Assembly (NCBI GenBank): GCA_016215145.1
Contig: JACRLA010000154.1
Span: 1,117-6,210, forward strand
Source of the DNA: Chloroflexota bacterium
GTDB taxonomy: Bacteria > Chloroflexota > Anaerolineae > Anaerolineales > VGOW01
Length of the DNA: 5,094 nt
Direction of reading: 5' to 3'
The notes beneath the pieces were generated by a model. It was not told the DNA's origin. It saw only the letters and a list, made by a program, of their open reading frames with translations, and ran no database searches. Below are positions 1 to 4,794 of this stretch, one piece after another. Every line of letters starts with the position of its first letter. The stretch's first letter is position 1. The translations under genes and the position numbers were made by a program.

Positions 1-216
1 CACGTAGGTCAACAACAATTCTTTAGACGGATCGTGATACACGATGGGCGAGGCGATGGCAGATTGAAATTTGCACGACGGGCAGGTGACGCTGTTGGGG
101 CGTCCGCGCAAGAAGCGTTGTTTAGCGGCGGGGTCGCGCCCCACGTCAAAGACTTGTTCGATCTTTGCGGTGAAGGGTGCGCGGCATTGGGGGCAGGTGA
201 CGGGGGTTTGATACAT
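1..216 (-). CDS. CpXC-domain zinc-binding protein, N-terminal part (runs off left edge)
   Basis: The reverse strand from the ATG at 214-216 stays open to the window edge, giving 72 residues starting MYQTPVTCPQC. Two Cys pairs are visible: C8-P-Q-C11 and C45-P-S-C48. This CPxC...CPSC spacing, followed by an aromatic-rich stretch ending in SKELLLTYV, matches the start of the CpXC domain family, whose cysteines are thought to bind zinc. The family's molecular role is not established. The start is supported by AGGA (223-226 on the + strand), six bases before the ATG. Its stop lies beyond position 1, so total length is unknown. It lies downstream of the kinase gene on the same strand, but a long palindrome sits between them, so co-transcription is uncertain. 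The family call is made from motif memory and is fairly confident. Confidence 0.82.
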   Translation of the reverse strand, partial: MYQTPVTCPQCRAPFTAKIEQVFDVGRDPAAKQRFLRGRPNSVTCPSCKFQSAIASPIVYHDPSKELLLTYV

Positions 217-235
217 TGAGATTCCTAAAGTGATA

Positions 236-279
236 CGTATTTCGTATTGCGTAATACGTATTACGCAATACGAAATACG
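236..279. repeat. Perfect 44-bp palindrome built of CGTATT/AATACG units
   Basis: Positions 236-257 are the exact reverse complement of 258-279, with no spacer at the centre (AATAC|GTATT). The pairing fails at 235/280. The arms are themselves made of short CGTATT-like units. It fills the gap between the kinase stop (290) and the CpXC ribosome site (223-226). No T-run follows on either strand, so it does not look like a classical intrinsic terminator. It is more like a repetitive extragenic palindrome, although as RNA it could still form a strong hairpin protecting the kinase transcript's 3' end. Confidence 0.85.
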
Positions 280-289
280 CAATATGCTT

Positions 290-1510
290 TTATTCTTTCG
301 GCAAACTAAAACTAAAACTCGCGCCTTCGCCTTGTTGGCTCTCCGCCCAAATCTCGCCGTTGTGCGCTTCGATGACGGCTTTGGCTAAATACAAACCGAG
401 TCCGGCGCCTTGCGCGCGTTTGGTGGCGGCGGTATCCGCGCGGTAAAAACGATCAAAGACTCGTGGCAGTTCGTCGGCGGGCAAACCGGGACCCTGATCG
501 CTGACGGTGATGGTTACTTTATCAGAGTCGGCGACACCTGTGATCGTGATCGATCCGCCGTCGGGCGAATACTTGATCGCGTTTGACAATAAATTTGTCA
601 TCACTTGAAGCAAGCGTTCTTCATCACCGTGAAGGATCGGGAAGGCAGGCGGGAATTTTACCACGAAGGTATGCGCGCTCGTTTGCGTTTGAAATTTTTT
701 GGCGAGTTGTTCCGCCATCGTATTCAACGCGACTTCGCTCACGTTCAACTTCAACGCGCCCGCTTGCAAGCGCGACGCATCCAATAAATTTTCAATCAAG
801 TTCGTCAAACGATCCGCTTCCTCTTCGATCACGGTCAGACTCTCTTGCACCGTTTTCGAATCCCATTTGACGTCGTCGCGGCGCAGTGTTCCGGCGTAGC
901 CTTTGATGAGCGAGACCGGCGTTTTGAGTTCGTGGCTGATGACGGAGATGAAGGTGCTTTTCAGTTGTTCGGCTTCGCGGAATTTGGTGATGTCACGCAC
1001 GCTGGCGACGATGTTGACCAGATGATTCTCGCCATCAAAGATCGGAGCGTAGGTGACGCCGACAGCCACCGCCCGACCATCTTTCTTAATCAAATCCCCT
1101 TCTACGTACAACGGTGACGCCGACGATATGCCCCAACCATTTGACTCGGCTTCAACCAGATCGAGTCCGGGTTCGCGCTTCGACCATTTAATTAAATTGT
1201 CGTGGTTCTCGCCGATGGCTTCAAACGATTGAATGTCGGTGAGTTTTGTCAGCGCGCGATTCCAGCGTTGGATAGTATGCGCCGCATCCATGATGGCGAT
1301 GCCATCTGCCGAGCCTTCGAGTATGGCGTCAACGCGCCGCCGCTCGTTGAGCGTTTGTTGATAGAGACGCGCATTGTTCACGGCGATGGCGGCTTGGTCG
1401 GTGAACGTTTGCAAAATTTGTCTCTCGTTGGAAGTGAACGGAGTGGTGAAGGCGCGAAAGACAAGTAGCACGCCGAGCAGCTCGTCGCCCAGTTGAAGCG
1501 GCAGCCCCAC
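290..1510 (-). CDS. Sensor histidine kinase (partial GAF-PAS-HisKA-HATPase), 5'-truncated
   Basis: A cytoplasmic-type histidine kinase that would autophosphorylate and pass phosphate to a response regulator; none is encoded here. Domains in this 406-residue frame are: the tail of a GAF domain (about 1-48, LLGVLLVF and AIAVNNARLYQQ), a PAS domain (about 58-178, ending VRDITKFREAEQ), HisKA (about 181-250) with phospho-acceptor H193 in ISHELKTP, and HATPase (about 290-405). The kinase boxes are complete: N box NLLSNAIK (N310), G1 DQGPGLP (338-344), F box VFDRFYR (351-357), G2 GAGLGL (368-373). No membrane segment is seen. The only upstream start is a GTG at 1508-1510 with no ribosome site, lying inside the GAF domain. 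A normal GAF start survives in another frame at 1531-1668. The gene therefore appears broken at the 5' end: the catalytic half is intact, but expression and signal sensing are doubtful. Confidence 0.88.
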   Translation of the reverse strand: MGLPLQLGDELLGVLLVFRAFTTPFTSNERQILQTFTDQAAIAVNNARLYQQTLNERRRVDAILEGSADGIAIMDAAHTIQRWNRALTKLTDIQSFEAIGENHDNLIKWSKREPGLDLVEAESNGWGISSASPLYVEGDLIKKDGRAVAVGVTYAPIFDGENHLVNIVASVRDITKFREAEQLKSTFISVISHELKTPVSLIKGYAGTLRRDDVKWDSKTVQESLTVIEEEADRLTNLIENLLDASRLQAGALKLNVSEVALNTMAEQLAKKFQTQTSAHTFVVKFPPAFPILHGDEERLLQVMTNLLSNAIKYSPDGGSITITGVADSDKVTITVSDQGPGLPADELPRVFDRFYRADTAATKRAQGAGLGLYLAKAVIEAHNGEIWAESQQGEGASFSFSLPKE

Positions 1511-1530
1511 CGTGCCAGCCAGATCAAATG

Positions 1531-1668
1531 TCCACCGAGCATATCCGTTGCCGCTTCAAGAATGCGCGTTAGAACAACTTCGAGATCGAGCTGTTGCGTT
1601 AATGCGCGGATGATCTCAAGCAGGTGGTCGCGTTGGCGAACGCGGAAGTCTGGTAACAAAGGCAGCAT
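1531..1668 (-). pseudogene. Displaced N-terminus of the histidine kinase (start of its GAF domain)
   Basis: From the ATG at 1666-1668 the reverse strand encodes MLPLLPDFRVRQRDHLLEII and continues through RALTQQLDLE to ATDMLGG. This is the typical first helix and opening of a GAF domain in multi-domain kinases. After GGH (codons 45-47) the frame turns into unlikely sequence (LIWLARWGC), while the other frame becomes kinase-like (DLAGTVGLPLQLGDE). A complete GAF domain needs several dozen residues between these two points. The simplest reading is an internal deletion of part of the GAF domain, not a multiple of three bases, with its junction near 1525-1533. The kinase frame has a stop a little further upstream, so no intact longer frame exists. 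A sequencing or assembly error could explain the frame change but not the missing middle. No clear ribosome site precedes this ATG. Confidence 0.72.
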
Positions 1669-1690
1669 GGAGATTAGAGATTGGAGATTA
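1669..1690. repeat. Short direct repeat GGAGATTA-GAGATT-GGAGATTA
   Basis: GGAGATTA occurs at 1669-1676 and 1683-1690, separated by the related GAGATT. The array abuts the kinase ATG (1666-1668), replacing the place where a ribosome site would be expected. It resembles the low-complexity ATTAGAGATTGGAG runs common between genes in some environmental bacteria; that comparison is from memory. Confidence 0.55.
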
Positions 1691-1770
1691 AATTGTCATT
1701 TCGAGGAGCGTTCTTTGCGACGAGAAATCTCTTTGATTAATCTAAAGAGATCGCTTCACTCGGCATGGCA
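1691..1770. repeat. Interspersed repeat of the GTCATTTCGAG...GAGAAATCTC type
   Basis: The stretch contains GTCATTTCGAGGAGCG, then GCGACGAGAAATCTC, then a hairpin with arms ATCTCTTT (1727-1734) and AAAGAGAT (1744-1751). These words recur as an interspersed element between genes in many bacterial genomes and give rise to spurious proteins reading CHFEERSLRREIS, which is what this stretch would encode on the + strand. It is treated as a repeat and not a gene. Only one copy is visible in the window, so its repeat status rests on recognition. Confidence 0.6.
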
Positions 1771-1925
1771 GATTGTGCGGAGATTATATAACGGGGAGTG
1801 TTGGAAAGGCATAAGCGCCCAGCGAACACCCTCTCCGCTTCGCTGCGGGGTGCTATGTAAATTCGCGGGCAACAAAAAGCGAAACCTGCCTACGCAGGTT
1901 TCCATAGCGCAAAATATTCTTGATG
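1771..1925. other. Non-coding stretch with two hairpins
   Basis: No gene is supported here. Two inverted repeats are visible. One near 1827-1852 has nested arms CACC/GGTG and CCGC/GCGG. The other, at 1881-1902, has a perfect 9-bp stem GAAACCTGC/GCAGGTTTC around a 4-base loop (CTAC). The second hairpin has the same general plan (a 6-9 bp stem around or next to a GTAGG word) as the two hairpins further right, suggesting a family of small repeats. Confidence 0.5.
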
Positions 1926-1951
1926 AAAAGGAAGTCGCTGTAGGGCGACTT
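1926..1951 (-). terminator. Possible intrinsic terminator of the peptidase operon
   Basis: On the reverse strand a perfect 7-bp stem AAGTCGC/GCGACTT (1932-1938 with 1945-1951) encloses a 6-base loop and is followed by CCTTTTC. It lies about 60 bases after the peptidase stop (2010-2012). The T-run is short, so termination is plausible rather than certain. The element may equally be one of the local small repeats that happens to act as a terminator. Confidence 0.45.
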
Positions 1952-1960
1952 TGCTTTATG

Positions 1961-1980
1961 TAGGTGCAGATTTATCTGCC
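1961..1980. repeat. Small hairpin repeat TAGGTGCAGATTTATCTGCC
   Basis: GCAGAT (1966-1971) and ATCTGC (1974-1979) form a perfect 6-bp stem around TT, preceded by TAGGT. It follows the 1932-1951 hairpin directly, whose loop also holds TGTAGG. The repeated pairing of a TAGG word with a short stem suggests related dispersed elements. Confidence 0.5.
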
Positions 1981-2009
1981 GATGCTCAGGAGTTCTATGA
2001 TCGCTATCG

Positions 2010-2471
2010 TTAGCCGCGTTTTATGACCGTTGCATAAAGCTCATCGCGTTCGATCCAAGCCAATAAGAAATCGCCGCGCGAGACTTGTTGCGGTGCAGTG
2101 GGCATGGCAGGATCATTTAGGTAAACGAATTGATCATCCAAGCCAACGATCACAACGGCATGATCAGTGTCTTCTACAAAGTAGGGCAGTTCTTTTGTTT
2201 TGACGGCGGCAATGCACGGGCGATTATTGGATAGATGCGCGTGAACTTCGTCGAGCGTTCCTTGTTTATAAACGACAATCACCCCTAATTTTTCCAATTC
2301 CCGAATGTGGTAGAAGGCTGTTCCGATTTCGGTGACACGCAGCAACTTGAGTAGTTGAAAATAATTCGCTTCAACTCCAAGATACGTTAGAACCATTGCT
2401 GCACAAGCAGCAACGCATTCGCCATTCTTCTGTTGTCGAATGTGATTAACAGGCAAGATTACCGGATTCAT
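2010..2471 (-). CDS. C39-like (papain-fold) cysteine peptidase family protein
   Basis: A 153-residue protein with the layout of peptidase C39-like domains. Q14 (oxyanion-hole position) is followed five residues later by the likely nucleophile C19 in QQKNGECVAACAAMV. The likely catalytic H104 lies in DTDHAVVIVG and D120 in YLNDPA. The whole chain is one domain. There is no signal peptide, no membrane segment and no ABC-transporter part, so it does not look like a bacteriocin exporter's leader peptidase; it probably acts in the cytoplasm on an unknown substrate. Its ATG (2469-2471) overlaps the TGA of the upstream gene as ATGA, so the two are probably translationally coupled. No independent ribosome site is needed. 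Catalytic activity is inferred from conserved residues only. A non-peptidase papain-fold role, such as a transferase or binding protein, remains possible. Confidence 0.82.
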   Translation of the reverse strand: MNPVILPVNHIRQQKNGECVAACAAMVLTYLGVEANYFQLLKLLRVTEIGTAFYHIRELEKLGVIVVYKQGTLDEVHAHLSNNRPCIAAVKTKELPYFVEDTDHAVVIVGLDDQFVYLNDPAMPTAPQQVSRGDFLLAWIERDELYATVIKRG

Positions 2472-2911
2472 GATTCTGGTTTGATCTCACCCTTGTCGGT
2501 GATGATCAGATTTTTAGCGTACGGGATGTTCTTGGCAAGGTATTCTACAGAGGCTTCGCGGACTTTAAAGGGCGGTTGTTGTTTGGCGATCTCGGTTGCG
2601 AATTTTTCGATCTCGGCTTGGCGTTCGGGCGTGTTGTTCATCGCTCCTGTTTCAACATCTACATCAACATAGCCTGCCACGCCCGCGCGCCCGGTATGCG
2701 GAAAGCTAATGTAGGCAGGCACACGCCACACTACGCGCTCACTTACAATCAACGTAGGCATCTCGCCGCCCATTTGTGTGCTGACAAATTCTAAGAGCCA
2801 GCGATTCACTTTCCGTCGCGCCTCTTCCGCCGTGACTTTGATCTCAAAGGATGCTTTGAGTTCAACTTGCCCTTTTTCGGGAATGGTGTAGTTGTCGAGG
2901 ATGATGGTCAT
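2468..2911 (-). CDS. Hypothetical protein, 147 residues, coupled to the C39-like peptidase
   Basis: Not assigned to a named family with confidence. The protein is soluble and mixed alpha/beta, without signal peptide or membrane segment. An N-terminal strand region is followed by a basic helix (VTAEEARRKVNRWL, about 27-40), then strand-like segments (TLIVSERVVWRVPAYISF, about 53-70; GYVDVDVETGAM, about 80-91) and a C-terminal helical part. The YVDVDVETG turn recalls the last strand pair of PepSY-like domains, which is only a hint. It is the first gene of a two-gene operon; its TGA (2468-2470) shares bases with the peptidase ATG. Such tight coupling suggests that the two products work together, for example as substrate, inhibitor or partner. 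The ATG at 2909-2911 is preceded by a weak purine-rich GAAGAG. A possible promoter lies at 2944-2973. Confidence 0.75.
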   Translation of the reverse strand: MTIILDNYTIPEKGQVELKASFEIKVTAEEARRKVNRWLLEFVSTQMGGEMPTLIVSERVVWRVPAYISFPHTGRAGVAGYVDVDVETGAMNNTPERQAEIEKFATEIAKQQPPFKVREASVEYLAKNIPYAKNLIITDKGEIKPES

Positions 2912-2943
2912 AGGTATTTCTCTTCGAGTTTTTGCCAGCGCGG

Positions 2944-2973
2944 TTTATATATGGTTATACATGGAATTGATAA
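2944..2973 (-). promoter_or_regulatory. Possible promoter of the 147-residue protein/peptidase operon
   Basis: On the reverse strand TTATCA (2968-2973) and TATAAA (2944-2949) are separated by 18 bases, giving a reasonable -10 and a weak -35. Transcription would start near 2937, about 26 bases before the ATG at 2911. The site lies in the short gap after the HEPN gene stop (2978), so read-through from that operon is an alternative. Confidence 0.35.
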
Positions 2974-2977
2974 GTAG

Positions 2978-3562
2978 TTAACCACCAACTTGCCTTATCC
3001 AATCCCGAATGAGACCACCTATACGTTCAATATCTTCTATCTCAAGATCGCCGCTATGCATTATTACATTGCGTGAACGCTCAATAGTTCCAGTCAGTTG
3101 TCTCGCCCATTCAATCGATGGTATGAAAGGCTCAAAGTGATCCCAGTTTTGATTAATAATTGAAATCAGATCGCCGAATTCAGTGTAATTCAAAGGCTCA
3201 TCGCCCCTCGGTGTATGCCAACGTATTTTTTGCTCCTCTGTTCTTCTCAGCTCTGCTTTCTCTTTAACTTTGTTTGGCACACTTATATTCCACCAATCCG
3301 CTCCGACTTGCTCAAGGAGTACAGTCGACACCAATCGCCTTACAGAGTTTTCAAAACTTGCAATAGCAGTGTAAACCGAAGCCATTCGCATTGCCCGCGC
3401 TACAATTTCCTTATCTAGCAATTCTATAGATAGTTTCTTCGCAATTTCTTCATTTATTAGCGCACCAGAATCTAATCTGCGTAAACGCCCACTCGCATCT
3501 AAGGCTTCTTCTGTTAATAGCCCGCGAAAAACAAATGAATAGATTTGATCAAAGCTGTTCAT
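2978..3562 (-). CDS. Swt1-type HEPN domain protein (putative RNase effector)
   Basis: A 194-residue, largely helical protein. Its middle and C-terminal part match the Swt1-like HEPN family: SFENSVRRLVSTVL (about 69-82), WWNISVP (90-96), the charged helix KVKEKAELRRTEEQKIRW (98-115), YTEFGDLISIINQNW (126-140) and WARQLTGTIERSRNVIMHSGDL. The HEPN catalytic motif RNxxxH is intact as R164-N165...H169. HEPN proteins with this motif are commonly metal-independent RNases or toxins in defence and toxin-antitoxin systems; activity here is inferred. Its ATG (3560-3562) overlaps the TGA of the DUF5343 gene as ATGA, so expression should depend on that gene. The first 60 residues are less recognisable. 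The gene is AT-richer than the kinase gene (one 60-base sample, 3421-3480, is about 33% GC against about 60% at 361-420), which hints at transfer. Confidence 0.82.
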   Translation of the reverse strand: MNSFDQIYSFVFRGLLTEEALDASGRLRRLDSGALINEEIAKKLSIELLDKEIVARAMRMASVYTAIASFENSVRRLVSTVLLEQVGADWWNISVPNKVKEKAELRRTEEQKIRWHTPRGDEPLNYTEFGDLISIINQNWDHFEPFIPSIEWARQLTGTIERSRNVIMHSGDLEIEDIERIGGLIRDWIRQVGG

Positions 3563-4179
3563 TTGAGTAAATGCTCTCTAAGGCTCTTGAAAAGAGCATC
3601 ATATACTGCTGGGTCTCTAGTTGCCGGCAAAATAATTTGAATGTTGTAACAAAGTTGACCAAGAGATGCGGGCAGTGATTTTGGCATTGGGATATCGTTT
3701 TCTTTAACACCATCTTGTTCACTGAGCTGACTATTAGCAGTAGGAGATGGCAAGGTAGTCCAATCGGCAAGAGAACACAACTCTACAAAAGTTTTTGCCA
3801 TGTCGTCTAACACGCCATCACTTTTTGACCCCTGTGTTAAGGTTCGCAGTTTATTTTTAACATCTGCATGAGATAATTCATTCGATTTAATATTTATACG
3901 GAAGAGATCATCATATGCCTCACGAATACCCTCAGCCAATACTCGTTTTCCTTCACTTTGATCAAGAAATCTAAAGTAACGCTCTGTAGGTACGCCTGCA
4001 TCATCAAGAAACCCTAATCCTTTGAGAACTCCGATTACAAGACGATCCGCCGCTGTTTTGTATTCGAGTGATCCCAAGAATCTCGTAGTGAATTTTTCGG
4101 GGGCTTGTGCTGTTTGCATAGCATTCAATATACCTTCGATGTTTTTTGTACTATTCATATAGGCTGTAGTTAGTGCCAT
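3559..4179 (-). CDS. DUF5343 domain protein
   Basis: A 206-residue soluble protein. The N-terminal two thirds (about 1-140) match DUF5343: MALTTAYMNSTKNIEGIL, then AQAPEKFTTRFLGSL, DRLVIGVLKGLGFLDDAG, VPTERYFRFLDQS, VLAEGIREAYDDLF and MAKTFVELCSLAD. The DRLVIG...GLGFLD...PT pattern is reminiscent of a winged-helix fold, so nucleic-acid binding is possible but unproven. A polar linker (about 142-168) leads to a conserved-looking tail, LCYNIQIILPATRDPAVYDALFKSLREHL, which seems to be a second small domain. It is the first gene of a pair with the HEPN protein, and by position it could be its antitoxin, sensor or partner. The start is very well supported: AAAGGAG lies six bases before the ATG. 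The coding sequence is AT-rich (3841-3900 is about 27% GC). Confidence 0.85.
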   Translation of the reverse strand: MALTTAYMNSTKNIEGILNAMQTAQAPEKFTTRFLGSLEYKTAADRLVIGVLKGLGFLDDAGVPTERYFRFLDQSEGKRVLAEGIREAYDDLFRINIKSNELSHADVKNKLRTLTQGSKSDGVLDDMAKTFVELCSLADWTTLPSPTANSQLSEQDGVKENDIPMPKSLPASLGQLCYNIQIILPATRDPAVYDALFKSLREHLLK

Positions 4180-4185
4180 GTTAAA

Positions 4186-4192
4186 CTCCTTT
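4186..4192 (-). promoter_or_regulatory. Strong Shine-Dalgarno site of the DUF5343-HEPN operon
   Basis: The reverse strand reads AAAGGAG, then TTTAAC, then the ATG at 4177-4179. This is the best ribosome site in the window and fixes the DUF5343 start. It begins only a few bases after the T-run of the preceding hairpin. Confidence 0.8.
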
Positions 4193-4193
4193 G

Positions 4194-4240
4194 AATAAAA
4201 ACCGCCTCATCACCCTTTATCTCTTCGGGGAGTGAGGCGG
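4194..4240 (-). terminator. Terminator-like hairpin in the leader of the DUF5343-HEPN operon
   Basis: On the reverse strand an 8-bp stem CCGCCTCA/TGAGGCGG (4233-4240 with 4202-4209) is followed directly by TTTTTATT (4194-4201) and then the ribosome site. It has the form of an intrinsic terminator, but sits just before the gene rather than after one. It could insulate the operon from read-through or act as an attenuator. An alternative pairing is visible: CGGGG (4248-4252) with CCCCG (4226-4230) would hold the terminator's first arm in its loop. Regulation is inferred from the layout. Confidence 0.6.
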
Positions 4241-4267
4241 CGCAATCCCCCGTCGAGATTTGCAAAC

Positions 4268-4295
4268 AGCTTACTACAAAAAATTTTCGAGTCAA
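4268..4295 (-). promoter_or_regulatory. Possible promoter of the DUF5343-HEPN operon
   Basis: On the reverse strand TTGACT (4290-4295, five of six matches to TTGACA) is followed after 16 bases by TAAGCT (4268-4273), a poor -10. Transcription would begin near 4261, giving a leader of about 80 bases that contains the terminator-like hairpin and ends at the ATG. The -35 is good and the -10 weak, so the call is tentative. Confidence 0.35.
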
Positions 4296-4410
4296 TGGGG
4301 GCTTTCGTTATCCAATGAGGAAGAAGAAAGTGTTGAGACGCGACAGATAAGAATCCCGCAGATTAAGAGGCGAGGTTGAGACTTGCCAAAAACAAAATTC
4401 GAAATTGTCG

Positions 4411-4416
4411 TAAAAT
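4411..4416 (+). promoter_or_regulatory. Possible -10 box for a leaderless zinc-finger mRNA
   Basis: TAAAAT matches five of six bases of the -10 consensus and ends 11 bases before the ATG at 4428. Transcription would start around 4423-4428, at or just before the start codon. No ribosome site is present (the preceding bases read ATCACCGCCT), which fits a leaderless transcript. A TTGCCA at 4383-4388 is too far away (22 bases) to be a standard -35. Confidence 0.4.
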
Positions 4417-4427
4417 AATCACCGCCT

Positions 4428-4691
4428 ATGTTGACAACGACTAAAACTAAAAAAGAGAAAGCCTTGACGTGCGATGCATGCGGCGAAAGCGGCGCGCAGA
4501 TTCGATATGTGACGCGTAGTTATGGCAAAGGCGCGAATTTGCTGATCATTGAAAATGTGCCAGTTGTCGTTTGCCCGCATTGCGGCGAAAGTTATTTGAC
4601 GGCAGAGACTTTGCATGAGCTCGCCCGTATCAAACTTCATCGTCGCAGTTTTGCTAAACCGCGCCCGGTAGCAGTGGCGAGTTTCGCGTAA
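4428..4691 (+). CDS. YgiT/MqsA-type zinc-finger protein (antitoxin-like), no toxin adjacent
   Basis: An 87-residue protein with two Cys pairs, C15-D-A-C18 and C49-P-H-C52, in the order TCDACG...NVPVVVCPHCGESYLT. This is the zinc-binding N-terminal domain of YgiT/MqsA-type antitoxins. It ends soon after the zinc domain (LARIKLHRRSFAKPRPVAVASFA), so it lacks the C-terminal helix-turn-helix of full MqsA (about 130 residues), as is usual for the short stand-alone family. These short proteins usually sit next to an MqsR-like or DUF4258 toxin. Here the upstream 228 bases (4200-4427) hold no gene and a terminator follows directly, so it stands alone. It may be an orphan or act with a distant partner; DNA binding is not evident. 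The start ATG lacks a ribosome site, and the transcript may be leaderless. Confidence 0.82.
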   Translation: MLTTTKTKKEKALTCDACGESGAQIRYVTRSYGKGANLLIIENVPVVVCPHCGESYLTAETLHELARIKLHRRSFAKPRPVAVASFA

Positions 4692-4696
4692 ATAAA

Positions 4697-4735
4697 AGAC
4701 CGCGTCGGTTTCTAAAACCGACGCGGTCTGCTTTT
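4697..4735. terminator. Bidirectional intrinsic terminator between convergent genes
   Basis: A perfect 15-bp stem (4697-4711 with 4715-4729; arm AGACCGCGTCGGTTT) encloses a 3-base loop. On the + strand it is followed by GCTTTTA and on the reverse strand by TTTATTT. It begins six bases after the zinc-finger stop and also lies downstream of the convergent hemolysin III gene (stop at 4795), so it probably ends both transcripts. Confidence 0.88.
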
Positions 4736-4794
4736 ACTTACCAACGCCCACAAGGGGCTACACTACAAACCTTCTAACCCCTCATCCCTAATCC

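Noticed and set aside
236..279. Palindrome as an intrinsic terminator of the kinase gene
   Set aside because: No T-run follows on either strand (the reverse strand continues with TATCACTTTAGG), so the standard signature is missing.
583..1117. Several + strand open frames across the kinase
   Set aside because: They are shadows of the GC-biased kinase codons in other frames, have no ribosome sites and show no recognisable domains.
1493..1963. Open frame of 156 codons on the + strand
   Set aside because: It starts antisense to the kinase and runs through the interspersed repeat; the CHFEERSLRREIS stretch is a known hallmark of repeat-derived spurious proteins, and no domain is visible.
1881..1980. 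CRISPR-like array from successive hairpins
   Set aside because: The hairpins have different sequences and irregular spacing, with no repeated unit and no cas genes nearby.
3549..3770. Reverse-strand open frame of 73 codons overlapping the DUF5343 3' end
   Set aside because: It is an out-of-frame shadow; the DUF5343 frame is conserved through its C-terminal NIQIILPATRDP stretch and has the coupled ATGA junction.
4419..4640. Open frame of 73 codons on the reverse strand
   Set aside because: It is the antisense of the zinc-finger gene, whose CxxC pairs clearly mark the + strand as coding.
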